Position numbers and translations under genes: made by a program
Part shown: positions 10,301 through 18,124 of the stretch, piece by piece
Layout: each line of letters starts with the position of its first letter
How positions within the stretch are numbered: position 1 is the first letter of the stretch
From: Blastocatellia bacterium
GTDB taxonomy: Bacteria > Acidobacteriota > Blastocatellia > UBA7656 > JADIYM01
Reading direction: 5' to 3'
Assembly: GCA_021463145.1 (NCBI GenBank)
Contig: JAJTWZ010000025.1
Span: 1-55,478, forward strand
Length of the DNA stretch: 55,478 nt
Notes under the pieces: generated by a model
Told to the model about the DNA's origin: nothing
The model's input: only the letters and a program-made list of their open reading frames with translations
Databases searched by the model: none

Positions 10301-11041
10301 AACGCGCACGGGGCCGACGTGTTCATCCGGCCGCACGAGAGCACGGGAGTCGTTCTCATGGACGACGTCTCGCGCGAGAAGCTCGGGGATCTCAAGCGAG
10401 CCGGAGTCCAGCCCGCCGCGGTCGTCGAGTCGAGTCCCGGCAACTTCCAGGCCTGGGTTCGCGTTGCGAGACAGCCGGTCGAACCGGCGGTGGCCTCAGC
10501 CGTTGCCCGGGACTTGGCCGAGACTCACGGCGCCGATATGCGTGGAGTCGCGTGGAATCATTACGGTCGCTGTCCCGGTTTCACGAACCGGAAACCGACG
10601 CGAATGACTGAACGCGGGGCGCCGTTTGCGAAGCTCCACGAGGCAGGCGACAGGGTTGCTGATCGCGGTCCGGAACTCGTTCTTAAGGCCGAGACGCGCC
10701 TGTCGGCGCCCGCTCCCCTTCCCGATCGAGCGTTGCCGAGTCCGGATTGCGAGAGGGGCAGGTCGGATCGGGACGCCGACCCGAAGGCGAGCTACGAGCG
10801 GCTTGCCTCGAGAGTTTCGCCCGAGGTTGCGCGGGACGCCTCACGCGTCGATTTTCGCGTGGCGGTCGGGCTGACTCGTGAGGGTCGCGACCGGTCCTGG
10901 ATTCGCGAAGCCATTGAGCGTGGAAGTCCGGGCCTCGACGAGCGCCGCAAGAGCGAGAGCTACGTGGACAGGACCATCGACCGGGCGGCGGACTTTCTCG
11001 CGAGGTTTCGAGAGCGCGGACCGGAGCGCAACCGCTCCTAG
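7346..11041 (+). CDS. Relaxase with C-terminal RepB-type primase domain
   Basis: 1,231 aa. The N-terminal ~200 residues form a MOBP-like relaxase: Tyr19 in GRSTLLRYMTEE is the likely nicking tyrosine, and H119-x6-H126-x-H128 (HRNTPNPHVH) is the metal-binding motif III. Residues about 260-900 are charged helical linker. Residues about 935-1090 resemble RepB-family primase (SSPGNFQAWVRV, then CPGFTNRK), followed by a short helical primase C-terminal region. The order relaxase-linker-primase matches RSF1010 MobA/RepB. It would nick oriT, lead the strand through the channel and prime the complementary strand in the recipient. No helicase motifs are seen. Confidence 0.9.
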   Translation: MIVKASGSGASGRSTLLRYMTEEGLAPEIEGEGPRDLFTREKEAVPRLDAELCLGRDDAPVRSEDVVHLIVSLSPKEFEALGDNEAERRDALRALGRAAVRVLGDERGTGELRFAGVIHRNTPNPHVHLAIARDGERSRLVHLPHSFWQRSANPEENGFRSRLAARLEELTSVPGRVSLEIPGRGLVARDVVAREGATRDELTVGRWLAAEAAAAADPTAVGPSKLWGLRRAVRALDAATSEKGDLPLAAALARPDLRSMLDREQVTGGAATFEHRERLVSERRERLEAASLALGASERADLELDHARYVYFRIASNGERLRYGAGELPTSLRDQTRLAEAESFRAAELSDPRTSEERDEILQASYAASLAGSSTDASVIVGKHRKHVDRVRGEMLEAQRVAEALRPAAIEAQAVFGRELRGSIGDDARLELENQAAERGDANALAFLDLGRDGPRTDDAASRLLAWKELSEATLRTARDRLESFDRDRHTRRVDVDGRHWSLAVLDRDQERQARESKYLNGRLSVFERHALEREGRDDPVSRTLRALVKPRGAAVDRQLGLPGLVGNVLDRVAALRSRPAKLEVPVLERVRAVREELRTIERARPVVERALADERRELERDVSESERFLRVVDASVERMREASPDRVVAPAFEPYEIRRLERDAARSRDVSLFERAVTLADTIAETPAVAHSRALARELDARVAVEAALERLDRHDRYRDSVPVEVDGTTARLRQVAPALMRPEWSVRIPAARSAAERLLATEVRFDLHVSTKALRRLVFTSTGERALEQRVRAGLDEIRDRHSREFDGATRVLEAAVAHRELTACRASSETKAIYSIDELHRLQVYGAGGANEPLRAFVSAEVRAAIVEKRWERNETYRGGKEREHSRGEVARAEGEPTSQGDEVARSVAVARDVAPASVEREAASPPPRSPGEDLTRGQLLALAKVLGPVVDIGVRRPNGKMREFSLGVAELDRRIGYFRHENAHGADVFIRPHESTGVVLMDDVSREKLGDLKRAGVQPAAVVESSPGNFQAWVRVARQPVEPAVASAVARDLAETHGADMRGVAWNHYGRCPGFTNRKPTRMTERGAPFAKLHEAGDRVADRGPELVLKAETRLSAPAPLPDRALPSPDCERGRSDRDADPKASYERLASRVSPEVARDASRVDFRVAVGLTREGRDRSWIREAIERGSPGLDERRKSESYVDRTIDRAADFLARFRERGPERNRS

Positions 11042-11102
11042 TCGGTGCTCGCAGGCCACCGTCGTCTCAAGCGCGACGAATCCGTATCCGGTCCTCGAAG
11101 TC

Positions 11103-11441
11103 TCAGCTGCCGGTTTGATCGTCGAACCTCGCGTCGGGGGCATTGGTCTTCACGGACTCGATGCCTTTCTCGCGAGCGGCCTCGGTCTTGTACATCTCGC
11201 TTCTGCCGATGTCCTGGCCGTTGGTCGCAGTAAGCGTGAAGTAGAAGCTCCCGTCTTTTGCCGTCTTGCGCTCGAACCGCTTGTCGCTCGCAGCGTTCTT
11301 GCGAACCGATTCGATGCCGGCTGTCGCGGCCCGTTTCTCCTTGTATAGCTCGCTCTGCAGGATTATCTGGCCGTTGCCGGCCTTGAGCGCGAAACTGTAC
11401 TGCCCGTTCTTGGCGGTCTTGAGATCGAACTTGCCAGCCAC
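11103..11441 (-). CDS. DUF1508 (YegP-like) protein, two repeats
   Basis: 112 aa from GTG 11441 with AAAAGGAGA upstream. Two tandem copies of the small alpha/beta DUF1508 repeat are visible (residues about 4-52 and 56-104). Each has the pattern F-D-L/E-x-K-TAKxGxYxFxLKAxNGQxIxxSExYxxKxxxxxGIESV, as in E. coli YegP. The molecular function of the family is unknown. It stands alone between the convergent relaxase gene and the partition operon. Confidence 0.88.
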   Translation of the reverse strand: MAGKFDLKTAKNGQYSFALKAGNGQIILQSELYKEKRAATAGIESVRKNAASDKRFERKTAKDGSFYFTLTATNGQDIGRSEMYKTEAAREKGIESVKTNAPDARFDDQTGS

Positions 11442-11791
11442 TTGAGTTCTCCTTTTCGGGTAATCACGGATCTCGCGCCATCAGACGACAGTTCCGGGGC
11501 AAAAGCAACATCGGTCAAGACCCGGTTCGACCGCCGCCGAGTCCCGCGGTCGGGTTTCTATTCTTTCGAATGGTATAACACTCGGGGAGGCGACGGGGCC
11601 CGGTGTTCCACGGGGCGGAAGCCAGCCTGCGTCTCGCCTATCTGGCTACTTGCCGGATAGTTATGGCATTTCTGCGCTAGTCGATACCGGACCGTGAAAC
11701 ACCCCTCTGTGATCGTATGACGCGCGCGCGCGGACGCCATGTGGTCCCGTTCCTGGCCGGGACCTGTGGCTTAATAGTCTATTAAGCCTTG
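11442..11791. other. 350-bp intergenic region with hairpins; candidate oriT
   Basis: No gene is visible. A stem-loop at 11638-11660 (CTATCTGGC, loop TACTT, GCCGGATAG; one wobble pair) has sequence like the CCTATCCTG nick region of P-type relaxases. An alternative pairing AGCCAG/CTGGCT overlaps it. Location near the relaxase and partition genes would suit an origin of transfer, but this is inference. The repeat at 11768-11788 is listed separately. Confidence 0.3.
11768..11788 (-). terminator. Palindrome after the partition operon
   Basis: Perfect 9-bp inverted repeat GGCTTAATA / TATTAAGCC with a 3-base loop, starting 3 bases past the stop of the minus-strand parB-like gene. It could be a terminator stem, though no T-run follows. 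It also reads as two abutting 9-bp units (CTTAATAGT, CTATTAAGC) of the same family as the arrays upstream of parA, so it may instead be a further centromere or operator site. Confidence 0.4.
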
Positions 11792-12223
11792 TCAGGATTC
11801 CACCCGGCCTTTCGAATGGCCTCGTGACTTCGTCCTGACGATCAGGTCGAGCAGTTCGCCGCTCGACCGGCTCGCGAGCAAGGCGATCGCGATGCGCACA
11901 AGCTCGGACTTGTTGGTTCCAAGAGCCGCCTTTCGGGCGTCGGGATCCCTGCTGGCAAAGGCAGCCTCGGCTGCAACGGACTTCAGCTGCTCGAGCAACT
12001 CGATATCGCCGGGCGATATCGAGAACGTCTGCAGTACGTATTTGACGGGCGGCTTCGGACTCGGCCTTCGAGCCGCGCGGACTCGCTCGCCCGACCGATC
12101 CGGTACGGCTGGCGGCTCCGCAGTCGCAAAGACCGATTCAGCCCTTTCAAAGCGCTCCCTCGTGGCGTCCTCTTCGAGTTTCATCGACGCCCTCATGCCG
12201 GACTTCAGGTCTCGCTTAACCAT
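11792..12223 (-). CDS. Ribbon-helix-helix partition protein (ParB/ParG-like)
   Basis: 143 aa. The N-terminal ~70 residues are charged and probably flexible. The C-terminal half fits a ribbon-helix-helix fold: a beta-strand (VLQTFSISP) then helices ending TNKSELVRIAIALL. The start codon overlaps the parA stop by 8 bases, the usual arrangement of type Ib partition operons. There the small protein binds the centromere, represses the operon and stimulates ParA through its flexible tail. The repeats in front of parA are the likely binding sites. Family assignment is from pattern and context. Confidence 0.75.
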   Translation of the reverse strand: MVKRDLKSGMRASMKLEEDATRERFERAESVFATAEPPAVPDRSGERVRAARRPSPKPPVKYVLQTFSISPGDIELLEQLKSVAAEAAFASRDPDARKAALGTNKSELVRIAIALLASRSSGELLDLIVRTKSRGHSKGRVES

Positions 12224-12914
12224 TTGCCGTCCCTCCGCGCGCAGCAGTCATCGAAACCCCGAGGATTTCGAGCACTTCATCGGCCAGGGCTTCCACCTCG
12301 GCGATCGCCTGTGCGGCTCTCGAACCAAGCACGTGAACAGTGGCCCCGAGCGCGACAGACTGACGGTAGACCTCGCGATGCCCGAGTCGCGACGAGGCCA
12401 GCTCGATGCCGAATTCCGGCAGGATTTCCACAGCCTCCCTGGCAAGCGTTCGGTGTGGATCGCACTGGTTGAGGAGCAGTCTGCTGTTGAGGGTCTCGTT
12501 GGCTCCGGCCCGGATGTTGTCGATGACTCGCCGGATACCGACCGTGGCCCACAAATCTGCCGGCGACGGTATGACCGGAACGAGCGCCAGGTCTCCGACC
12601 ACCAGGGCACTCTGGGGAATTGTCGAATCGACTGCGGGGGGACAGTCGACAACAATCAGGTCGTAATTGTCCACGTGGCGCCGTAACTCGCGATGGACCT
12701 TCCCTTCCGCGGCGCTCAGACCAATTACGGCCGCCGGAAATGGAGCATCATCGGGAGCCGACGCCGCCCAGCGCGTGGCCGTCGCTTGCGGATCGGTATC
12801 CGCCACGAGCACGCGCAGGCCCCGCTGGGCAATCGTTCCTGCCAGCTGCATGCTGACGGTCGTCTTGCCCGATCCACCCTTCTGGTTTGCGACCACAACG
12901 ATCAGCGCGGACAT
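12216..12914 (-). CDS. parA: ParA-family partition ATPase
   Basis: 232 aa from ATG 12914; AAGGAG lies 8 bases upstream, so this start is preferred to the GTG three codons earlier. The deviant Walker A NQKGGSGKTT is at residues about 10-19. Walker A', DTDPQATA, is about 39-46 and Walker B, LIVVDCPP, about 86-93. Small size without an N-terminal DNA-binding domain places it in the type Ib ParA group (ParF-like), which pairs with ribbon-helix-helix partners. It would position plasmid copies at cell division. Confidence 0.93.
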   Translation of the reverse strand: MSALIVVVANQKGGSGKTTVSMQLAGTIAQRGLRVLVADTDPQATATRWAASAPDDAPFPAAVIGLSAAEGKVHRELRRHVDNYDLIVVDCPPAVDSTIPQSALVVGDLALVPVIPSPADLWATVGIRRVIDNIRAGANETLNSRLLLNQCDPHRTLAREAVEILPEFGIELASSRLGHREVYRQSVALGATVHVLGSRAAQAIAEVEALADEVLEILGVSMTAARGGTANG

Positions 12915-12946
12915 TAGATTCACTCCTTCGCAGGCGATTCGGAGGC

Positions 12947-13118
12947 CTGAATAAGCTCAATAGCTTGCTTAGCGTACGTAAACTACCGAGTCAGCGTAGC
13001 CTTGTAAAGGTGAAATCCATGTGTGCGCGTAACCTATTGATTCTATTGATTCCGGGCCATCCCCGACAATACACCTACAAAACATCATAGGCTTAGTAGC
13101 TTTAGTAACCTTGTTAGG
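12947..13118. repeat. Degenerate 9-bp tandem repeats upstream of parA
   Basis: Three blocks in exact 9-bp register. Seven units run from 12947 to 13009 (CTGAATAAG, CTCAATAGC, TTGCTTAGC, GTACGTAAA, CTACCGAGT, CAGCGTAGC, CTTGTAAAG). Two perfect CTATTGATT units lie at 13034-13051. Five units at 13074-13118 include CTTAGTAGC, TTTAGTAAC and CTTGTTAGG. The loose consensus is CTTANTAGC. They lie in the promoter region of the ParA/RHH operon and are probably operator and centromere sites. Confidence 0.7.
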
Positions 13119-13279
13119 CGCTGGCAAGGCGACTGGCGCAAACTATGGGTCGCCGGACGAGGCATTGAACGTGCGCGACTCGGTTGACGGGCGCGCGAAA
13201 CCCCGACCCAAATGAGCCAGGCGGCAACGGCGCTCCGGCGCGCACTCTACCGCCCCGTGCCACGGCGAACGCATGGGTT

Positions 13280-13351
13280 CTATGTAGACTTATCAGTCTC
13301 AGGTGCCTTATTAGACCTACAAGCGTTAACAGCCTTACTAGCCTTATGAGG
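13280..13351. repeat. Eight 9-bp tandem repeats (candidate centromere)
   Basis: Eight contiguous 9-bp units in exact register: CTATGTAGA, CTTATCAGT, CTCAGGTGC, CTTATTAGA, CCTACAAGC, GTTAACAGC, CTTACTAGC, CTTATGAGG. They match the consensus of the arrays next to parA, about 370 bp from its start. The separation from the promoter suggests a distinct partition site. They could instead be replication iterons for the initiator gene downstream. Confidence 0.65.
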
Positions 13352-13994
13352 CGACGCCAGCATCCTAGCGCCGCGACCCGGCGACGCAACCCGGCAGTAG
13401 TGAAAGACTGCCGCCGAACACGAGTCGGCCGCCGGGTCGCCTGCCTCGAGTTCGGCACTCGTCTGCGGTCTGACAAATGCCTCGTCGTCACAAACATAAG
13501 GGGCTCCTCGATCGGAAACACAGCTCCACGCTCGGTCGGCTCCCACGAACGGTCAGTCAGGCGAAACGGAATGGAGCCCAAGCGACCGGATCGAGGCGGC
13601 GACGCGGCGTGCAACAAAGCAACAGCGCCGTTCGTCGCGTCGGGCCGTGTATCGACCCGGAGTCGAACACTCGACTGAAAGGGAAGCCAGCGGCGTCGCT
13701 TTTTCTCTGCGAGTCGCACTCGATTACCGCGGGAACGGCGGCCTCCGGGCGCCCAACGCTTCAGCAAGGCTCTTGCCGGTACGGGATTCAGTGAATCCCG
13801 GGCCCGGTTCACACATCGCGACGAGACTCCAAGGTTCGCGTAAGCAGACTCCAGACATCCACCTGAAGAGGGAAGTGCGTGCCTCAGACTTCGCCCGTCA
13901 GACTTCTTCCGGGCGCCCTGCGGCCAACAGTCGGACTCGGACGCGCCACGGCGTCGTCCCATCGACCGAGTGGAATGCGTCCGTAACTCGGTCT
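13352..13994. other. 640-bp region without recognisable genes
   Basis: Between the 9-bp repeat array and the end of the replication gene. Open frames here lack ribosome sites and protein-like composition. One clear palindrome, GGGATTC-AGT-GAATCCC, lies at 13783-13799. It could terminate minus-strand transcription of the replication gene but lacks a T-run. Confidence 0.5.
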
Positions 13995-15572
13995 CTAATA
14001 GAGTTCTCGCACGAGTCGCCGGAAGTAGACTTCGAGCTGCTTCTCCTTGACTGTAGGCGCCCAGCTGTTCGACGACGGATAATCGCGCTTCATTTCGACG
14101 AAGGCGCGTGCGTGAATCTCCGCCTTCTGCGTCGGAGTGAGCGACCGGATGATCTCGTTCGTCTCGGACTCCCTGGCCCGGTAAGCTTCGAGTTCGGCAG
14201 CTGCCTGGCGCTGGATCTCGGCGTCCGTCGTCTCCGGCAGCGGCGCCCCCGGCTCGGTCCGTGGTGACCGCCTTGCACGGTCCTTGGGCAGCAATGCCAC
14301 CGGCTCGGCCCTGTCGGCGCGAAGCAGATGGGCGAGGAATGCCCCCGGGTCTTCGAGTCCGCCGTCCTTTTCCCGCTCGCGCACGTACTCAACGATCTGA
14401 AGCGCGCGTCCCCAGGCCTCTCTGGTGAGCCCTCGCGTCAGTTTGCGGGCTTCCCGATCCCAGACGCCCGCCGCGACGAGCGTAGCGACGAACGAGCGGG
14501 TCTCATCGTCCGAGAGATTGTCATTCGATCTCGGCGACTCATCCGCCGGCTCGAGCAGCTCGATGTCGTCAAACGCGCTTCCATGCCTGAAAACGAGTTT
14601 GTATCGCTTCTTGAACACCCCCGGCGCCTGCTCGATGTTCCATCCCGAGATGTAACCCGCGTCGATGAGCTCCTGAAAGGGCGGCCCGAGTTGTTTGCGG
14701 ATTTTCGACGGCATCTTCTCGACCGTGATTCCGAGCAGCTCGCAGAGCTTGTCGTAGTATCGTTCGCATCGCTGCCGGCCGGACTTCTTCGACGCATAGA
14801 GCCACAACTGAAGGTACGGAACGATCGCACGAGCGATCGGCTTGCTCAGCTGGAGGTAGCGCTGATAGTCGACGATGAGTCGGTGCTGGCCGATGAGGTT
14901 CTCAACCTGCCAGGGCGACAGCCAGATCTGGTGCTCGTCGCTCACCGTTCCATCGTCGAGCGTCTCGCCCTTGATTATCAGTGCGTCGATGATCCGGAAG
15001 ACGTGATCGCTGTTCTCCCAGCGTCCCGTCGCAGACCGGTAGACGGATTTCTCCGAGACGACGGTCGTACCGGCAAGCCGCTTGAGCTGCTGCTTGAGCG
15101 CCGTGTAGTTCGGACCACTGTTGCTCTTGCCCATTCTCCGAAGCAGTTCGCCGGGACTAAACGAGATCGGCACCGGGACCTCTTCGCCGTGCGCCATCGC
15201 CTCCGAGACCGCCGAGAGAATTGCATAGTAGACATCCTGTTCCTCGACGCCGGGAAATCCACCTGTTGCTCGAAGTGAAGCGATCGTGGCCTTCGCATCG
15301 ACGCGACCCTCCTCGGTGTTGCGTTCGACTCGCACCGTTCGTTCCAGATTCCCGTCGGCAGGAATTCCCGAGTGAACCGAGAAGAACCCCATAGTGGTGA
15401 TGCTTCGCTCGACCTGAATGCGCTCGGGCAGATCCGGGAAAAGGCTCAGCGTTTCATCCGATCGTTTCGGCTTCTTCGAGGAAGCACTTCGAATCGGACG
15501 CGCCATTCGCTTCGGCTTCGCCGAATCTCCACTGGAAGACTTCGCGGCTCCCTCAGATCGTCGATTGGCCAT
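13995..15572 (-). CDS. Plasmid replication initiator (RepA-like)
   Basis: 525 aa from ATG 15572 (GGAGAA five bases upstream; an ATG 11 codons earlier has no ribosome site). Residues about 45-330 look like the replication initiator protein A family of broad-host plasmids, with winged-helix segments: FFSVHSG, SPGELLRRMGKSNSGPNYTALKQQLKRLAGTT split by short loops, and LSPWQVENLI. The C-terminal ~150 residues are charged helices. The N-terminal 35 residues are basic and Ser-rich. It would bind the iterons upstream and recruit the host replisome. The exact family is inferred from pattern. Confidence 0.78.
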   Translation of the reverse strand: MANRRSEGAAKSSSGDSAKPKRMARPIRSASSKKPKRSDETLSLFPDLPERIQVERSITTMGFFSVHSGIPADGNLERTVRVERNTEEGRVDAKATIASLRATGGFPGVEEQDVYYAILSAVSEAMAHGEEVPVPISFSPGELLRRMGKSNSGPNYTALKQQLKRLAGTTVVSEKSVYRSATGRWENSDHVFRIIDALIIKGETLDDGTVSDEHQIWLSPWQVENLIGQHRLIVDYQRYLQLSKPIARAIVPYLQLWLYASKKSGRQRCERYYDKLCELLGITVEKMPSKIRKQLGPPFQELIDAGYISGWNIEQAPGVFKKRYKLVFRHGSAFDDIELLEPADESPRSNDNLSDDETRSFVATLVAAGVWDREARKLTRGLTREAWGRALQIVEYVREREKDGGLEDPGAFLAHLLRADRAEPVALLPKDRARRSPRTEPGAPLPETTDAEIQRQAAAELEAYRARESETNEIIRSLTPTQKAEIHARAFVEMKRDYPSSNSWAPTVKEKQLEVYFRRLVRELY

Positions 15573-15676
15573 GTCGGTTCTCCGCCAGAGTGGACCTTTC
15601 AACATTCGACATCAGCATCGGCCTGTGCCGCACTGATGACAATTGAACCAAGTCATGAAGAACATGAAACATGTGA

Positions 15677-15871
15677 GACTGCGAGATTCGACCGCAATCT
15701 ACGCGATTCGCGAGAGTTAGGCAAGCAGGAAATGCGACGATACTACGAACTCCCGTACTCGAGACTACGAGGAACAGGTGATAAAAGTACGAGAGAAGTG
15801 CGACAAGATTACGAGCGCGTGGGGAGAGTACTGCGAGCAACTGCGACGGTACTGCGAGCAAGCCTGCAATC
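15677..15871. repeat. Nine degenerate 22-bp iterons; candidate oriV
   Basis: Units begin at 15677, 15699, 15721 (20 bp), 15741, 15763, 15785, 15807, 15829 and 15850. The core is TACTRCGAG (for example TACTACGAA, GACTACGAG, AAGTACGAG, GATTACGAG, TACTGCGAG twice). Many units have a weaker half-copy 11 bp further on, so the CGA cores fall on one face of the helix. Location 100 bp upstream of the replication initiator is classic for an iteron origin and for autoregulation of the gene. Confidence 0.72.
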
Positions 15872-16061
15872 GCGGTTCCTGGTGATCCAGGCCCGGACCC
15901 GAGTTCCGAAGCCCGAGCACGGCCGTCCTCGCGGTCTGCCGCTGAGTACCCGTAACCGGCAGGTTTACATGGACTTAGGGGTTCCTGCGCCGAGAGCCAT
16001 CGGCGCCGATGGTTCGTTGACTTCCAATCCGGGTTTCGAACGACACCTCCGGCACCCTCGG

Positions 16062-16725
16062 CTCGTAGTCCCGTCGCAGTCGAGCCGGTTAACGCCTGCC
16101 CGATGAATGAATTAGTCTCCATGACTTCATGACGATTCGCAGTAAGAGTCGATCAGGCGAGTCTCGGGTCCGTCTTGGCCCTTCCTCGTAGTGCTGTCGC
16201 ACCAATGTGCGCTAACCGGCGTAGATTGAGCATATTGCCAGCTACCCTCGGTACTGGACCGATCGTCTTTCACGGCTTTCAAACGGGTCGCCCACAACGG
16301 CTCGGCCTCGTAGCGCCGTCGCACATTTGGCTGTTAAGTGATAGCTGTAAAAGTAACTTACAGCATGATGAGGCTCTGCCTCGAAGTCAGGGCGTCAGCT
16401 TGGTACGAACGCTTGGCACCCACAGACTCGATAAGGCCGATCACGGCGACCGGGCTCGTAGCGCTGTCGTACATATTCGCCGGAACTTACTGTAACGAAA
16501 ACGGTTCGACTGATTCGGCATCTCGATCTCAGGGACATAGGCGAGGCTGCAGGTAAGCGGGACTACGACTTCCGGCCTCGTACTGGTGTCTCCATCGATT
16601 CATGCAAACTGCTGACAATCAGGAAGTTAGCGACACTTTGCCTTCTCGGGGGGTTACCGGGATTGTCCGAGGTCGCGGCTACTCGTCGTACAACGGGCCT
16701 GTTGCTTCGCAGTGCTGTCCCCGTT
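16062..16725. repeat. Six copies of a motif spaced about 122 bp apart
   Basis: The motif CTCGTAGYGCYGTCGCACA starts at 16062, 16185, 16307, 16455, 16577 and 16706 (spacings 123, 122, 148, 122, 129). The copies at 16577 and 16706 are weak. Each is followed about 10-15 bp later by a TTAAC/CTAAC-like element. No protein-like frame crosses the region, so this is a degenerate long-period repeat in the gene-free stretch upstream of the iterons. Possible roles are replication control, incompatibility sites or small RNA genes. Confidence 0.55.
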
Positions 16726-16845
16726 TTTTCCTGTAATTGATTCATATAGCTTGGGTTGGCGCTATATCTGCACATGAAAGTACGTGAGGGCTGATGAAGT
16801 CGAGCCGACACATTCGGGTGGTCGGCTCGACAGCGACAATTGGAA

Positions 16846-17622
16846 TCACGGCTTCTTCTTTGTGGGTGTCGCCACGGCTGTCGGGACTATGGTCTTTCCG
16901 GGAACTAGAGCGCCAGGATCCGGTGGAGTTGTTGGCCGGGATTGCTCCTCGGACCCGGGAAGCACCATTCCGGGGAAGGGAAGCAGTGTGTTGTCCTCGA
17001 CATTTGACGACGGATGGCTGTCGCGAAACTCGTCCATCCAGGTCGGAGGCTTGGTCGGGTCGACGTCGCCCGGGCCGCCGACGATCGGAACGGGCTCGGA
17101 ATTGTCGCCGCTTGCAAGTTCCTCGATGGCCTGGACCAGCGCATCCGAGCCCGGAGCGTTGTTGCGCACGAAAATCTCCTTTATGAAGTACAGATCGCGC
17201 TGAATAAGGGCGTGGACCTTGCGGATACAGGGATCGTTCCACGGGACCGCCCCGCCGGTTCCACCGTATTCGGGTGGGCACCCTTCAATGAGGAAGCGCG
17301 GCGGAGCCTGCGGATTCTCGGAGAACTCGAGATTGGCGACCGGCCGGCCGCCGACCGTGATCGCGAACGTGCGCGAGGAGCTGTTGAGAGCGTACCTGTT
17401 GTGCCATTCGGCTTCGGGCACGAAAGGCCACTGGACATCCATGACGAACCCGGTACCGGTGCACTGGACGCGCACGTCGGCCGGGACGCCAAGCGAGCCA
17501 GGGCTGTACATCGAGTAGCGACCGTTCTGGCAGGGGAACTGGGCGCGAGCGGGTGTGGGAGCGAACGCGGTCACGGCGATGGCCAGGACCGCGCAGTGGA
17601 GCGTGAGCACGTGCGTGCGCAT
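16846..17622 (-). CDS. Secreted hypothetical protein
   Basis: 258 aa from ATG 17622, chosen because GAGGAGG lies just upstream and a signal peptide follows (residues 1-27, ending TPARA). The mature part starts QFPCQNGRYSM and contains several cysteines (for example PCQN, VQC, GCP, PC), suggesting disulphide bonds outside the cytoplasm. A beta-rich central region is followed by a Pro-rich C-terminus. I do not recognise a family. Its plasmid setting would fit a cell-surface or transfer-related protein, but there is no direct evidence. It is the last minus-strand gene of the small-gene series. Confidence 0.75.
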   Translation of the reverse strand: MRTHVLTLHCAVLAIAVTAFAPTPARAQFPCQNGRYSMYSPGSLGVPADVRVQCTGTGFVMDVQWPFVPEAEWHNRYALNSSSRTFAITVGGRPVANLEFSENPQAPPRFLIEGCPPEYGGTGGAVPWNDPCIRKVHALIQRDLYFIKEIFVRNNAPGSDALVQAIEELASGDNSEPVPIVGGPGDVDPTKPPTWMDEFRDSHPSSNVEDNTLLPFPGMVLPGSEEQSRPTTPPDPGALVPGKTIVPTAVATPTKKKP

Positions 17623-17699
17623 GCGGCGCCTCCTCGGAGAAAGAGTTCGAACCGAGGAGCCCGACGCAACGATCGTGCCAGAGGATGTCCCGTCCCGCA

Positions 17700-18124
17700 G
17701 GAGCAGTCGTCGTCGTCCTCCTCCGTCGTCGTCGTCGTCGTCGTGGTGTGGTGGTGGTGGTCCGGTCTCAACGGTGGCTCTGATATCCGGTGAACTGGCG
17801 AGGCGAGAGCTGGAGTGGGGAAACGAGAGGTGACTTCTGGAGTTGCTCAATCGAGATGCTGAAGGGCCGCTCGATAACGTCGTCCCATTCGGCGCGCCGA
17901 ATGGTCCATTAGGGAAGCTGAATACGGGGAATCGAATGCTTCGCACGGCCCAGGTCAGTCAGGAAGTCGTAGTGAAATCTGAAAGTTGGACTGGGAAGTC
18001 GACTTCGGGCTTCTGAACCGACCCTCGAGGTCGTGCCAATTGCGCCCCGCTCGTCATCCCCGTTCTTGTGCAGCAGCAGATGGGAGGTGCGGTCCCGGTC
18101 GGGACGACGACACGACGACTACTA
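17700..18124. repeat. Trinucleotide tracts in an intergenic region
   Basis: A (GTC)n-rich tract at about 17705-17750 running into GTGGTGGTGG, and the complementary-type GACGAC/ACTACTACT tract at about 18098-18122. The two could pair over about 400 bases. The stretch 17623-18124 otherwise shows no supported gene; open frames across it are low-complexity. Confidence 0.5.

Noticed and set aside
13640-13730. tRNA-like GGAGTCGAAC on the minus strand
   Set aside because: No acceptor or anticodon stem could be fitted around it.
16062-16725. CRISPR array
   Set aside because: Motif copies are degenerate, spaced about 122 bp and not separated by uniform short spacers; no cas genes.
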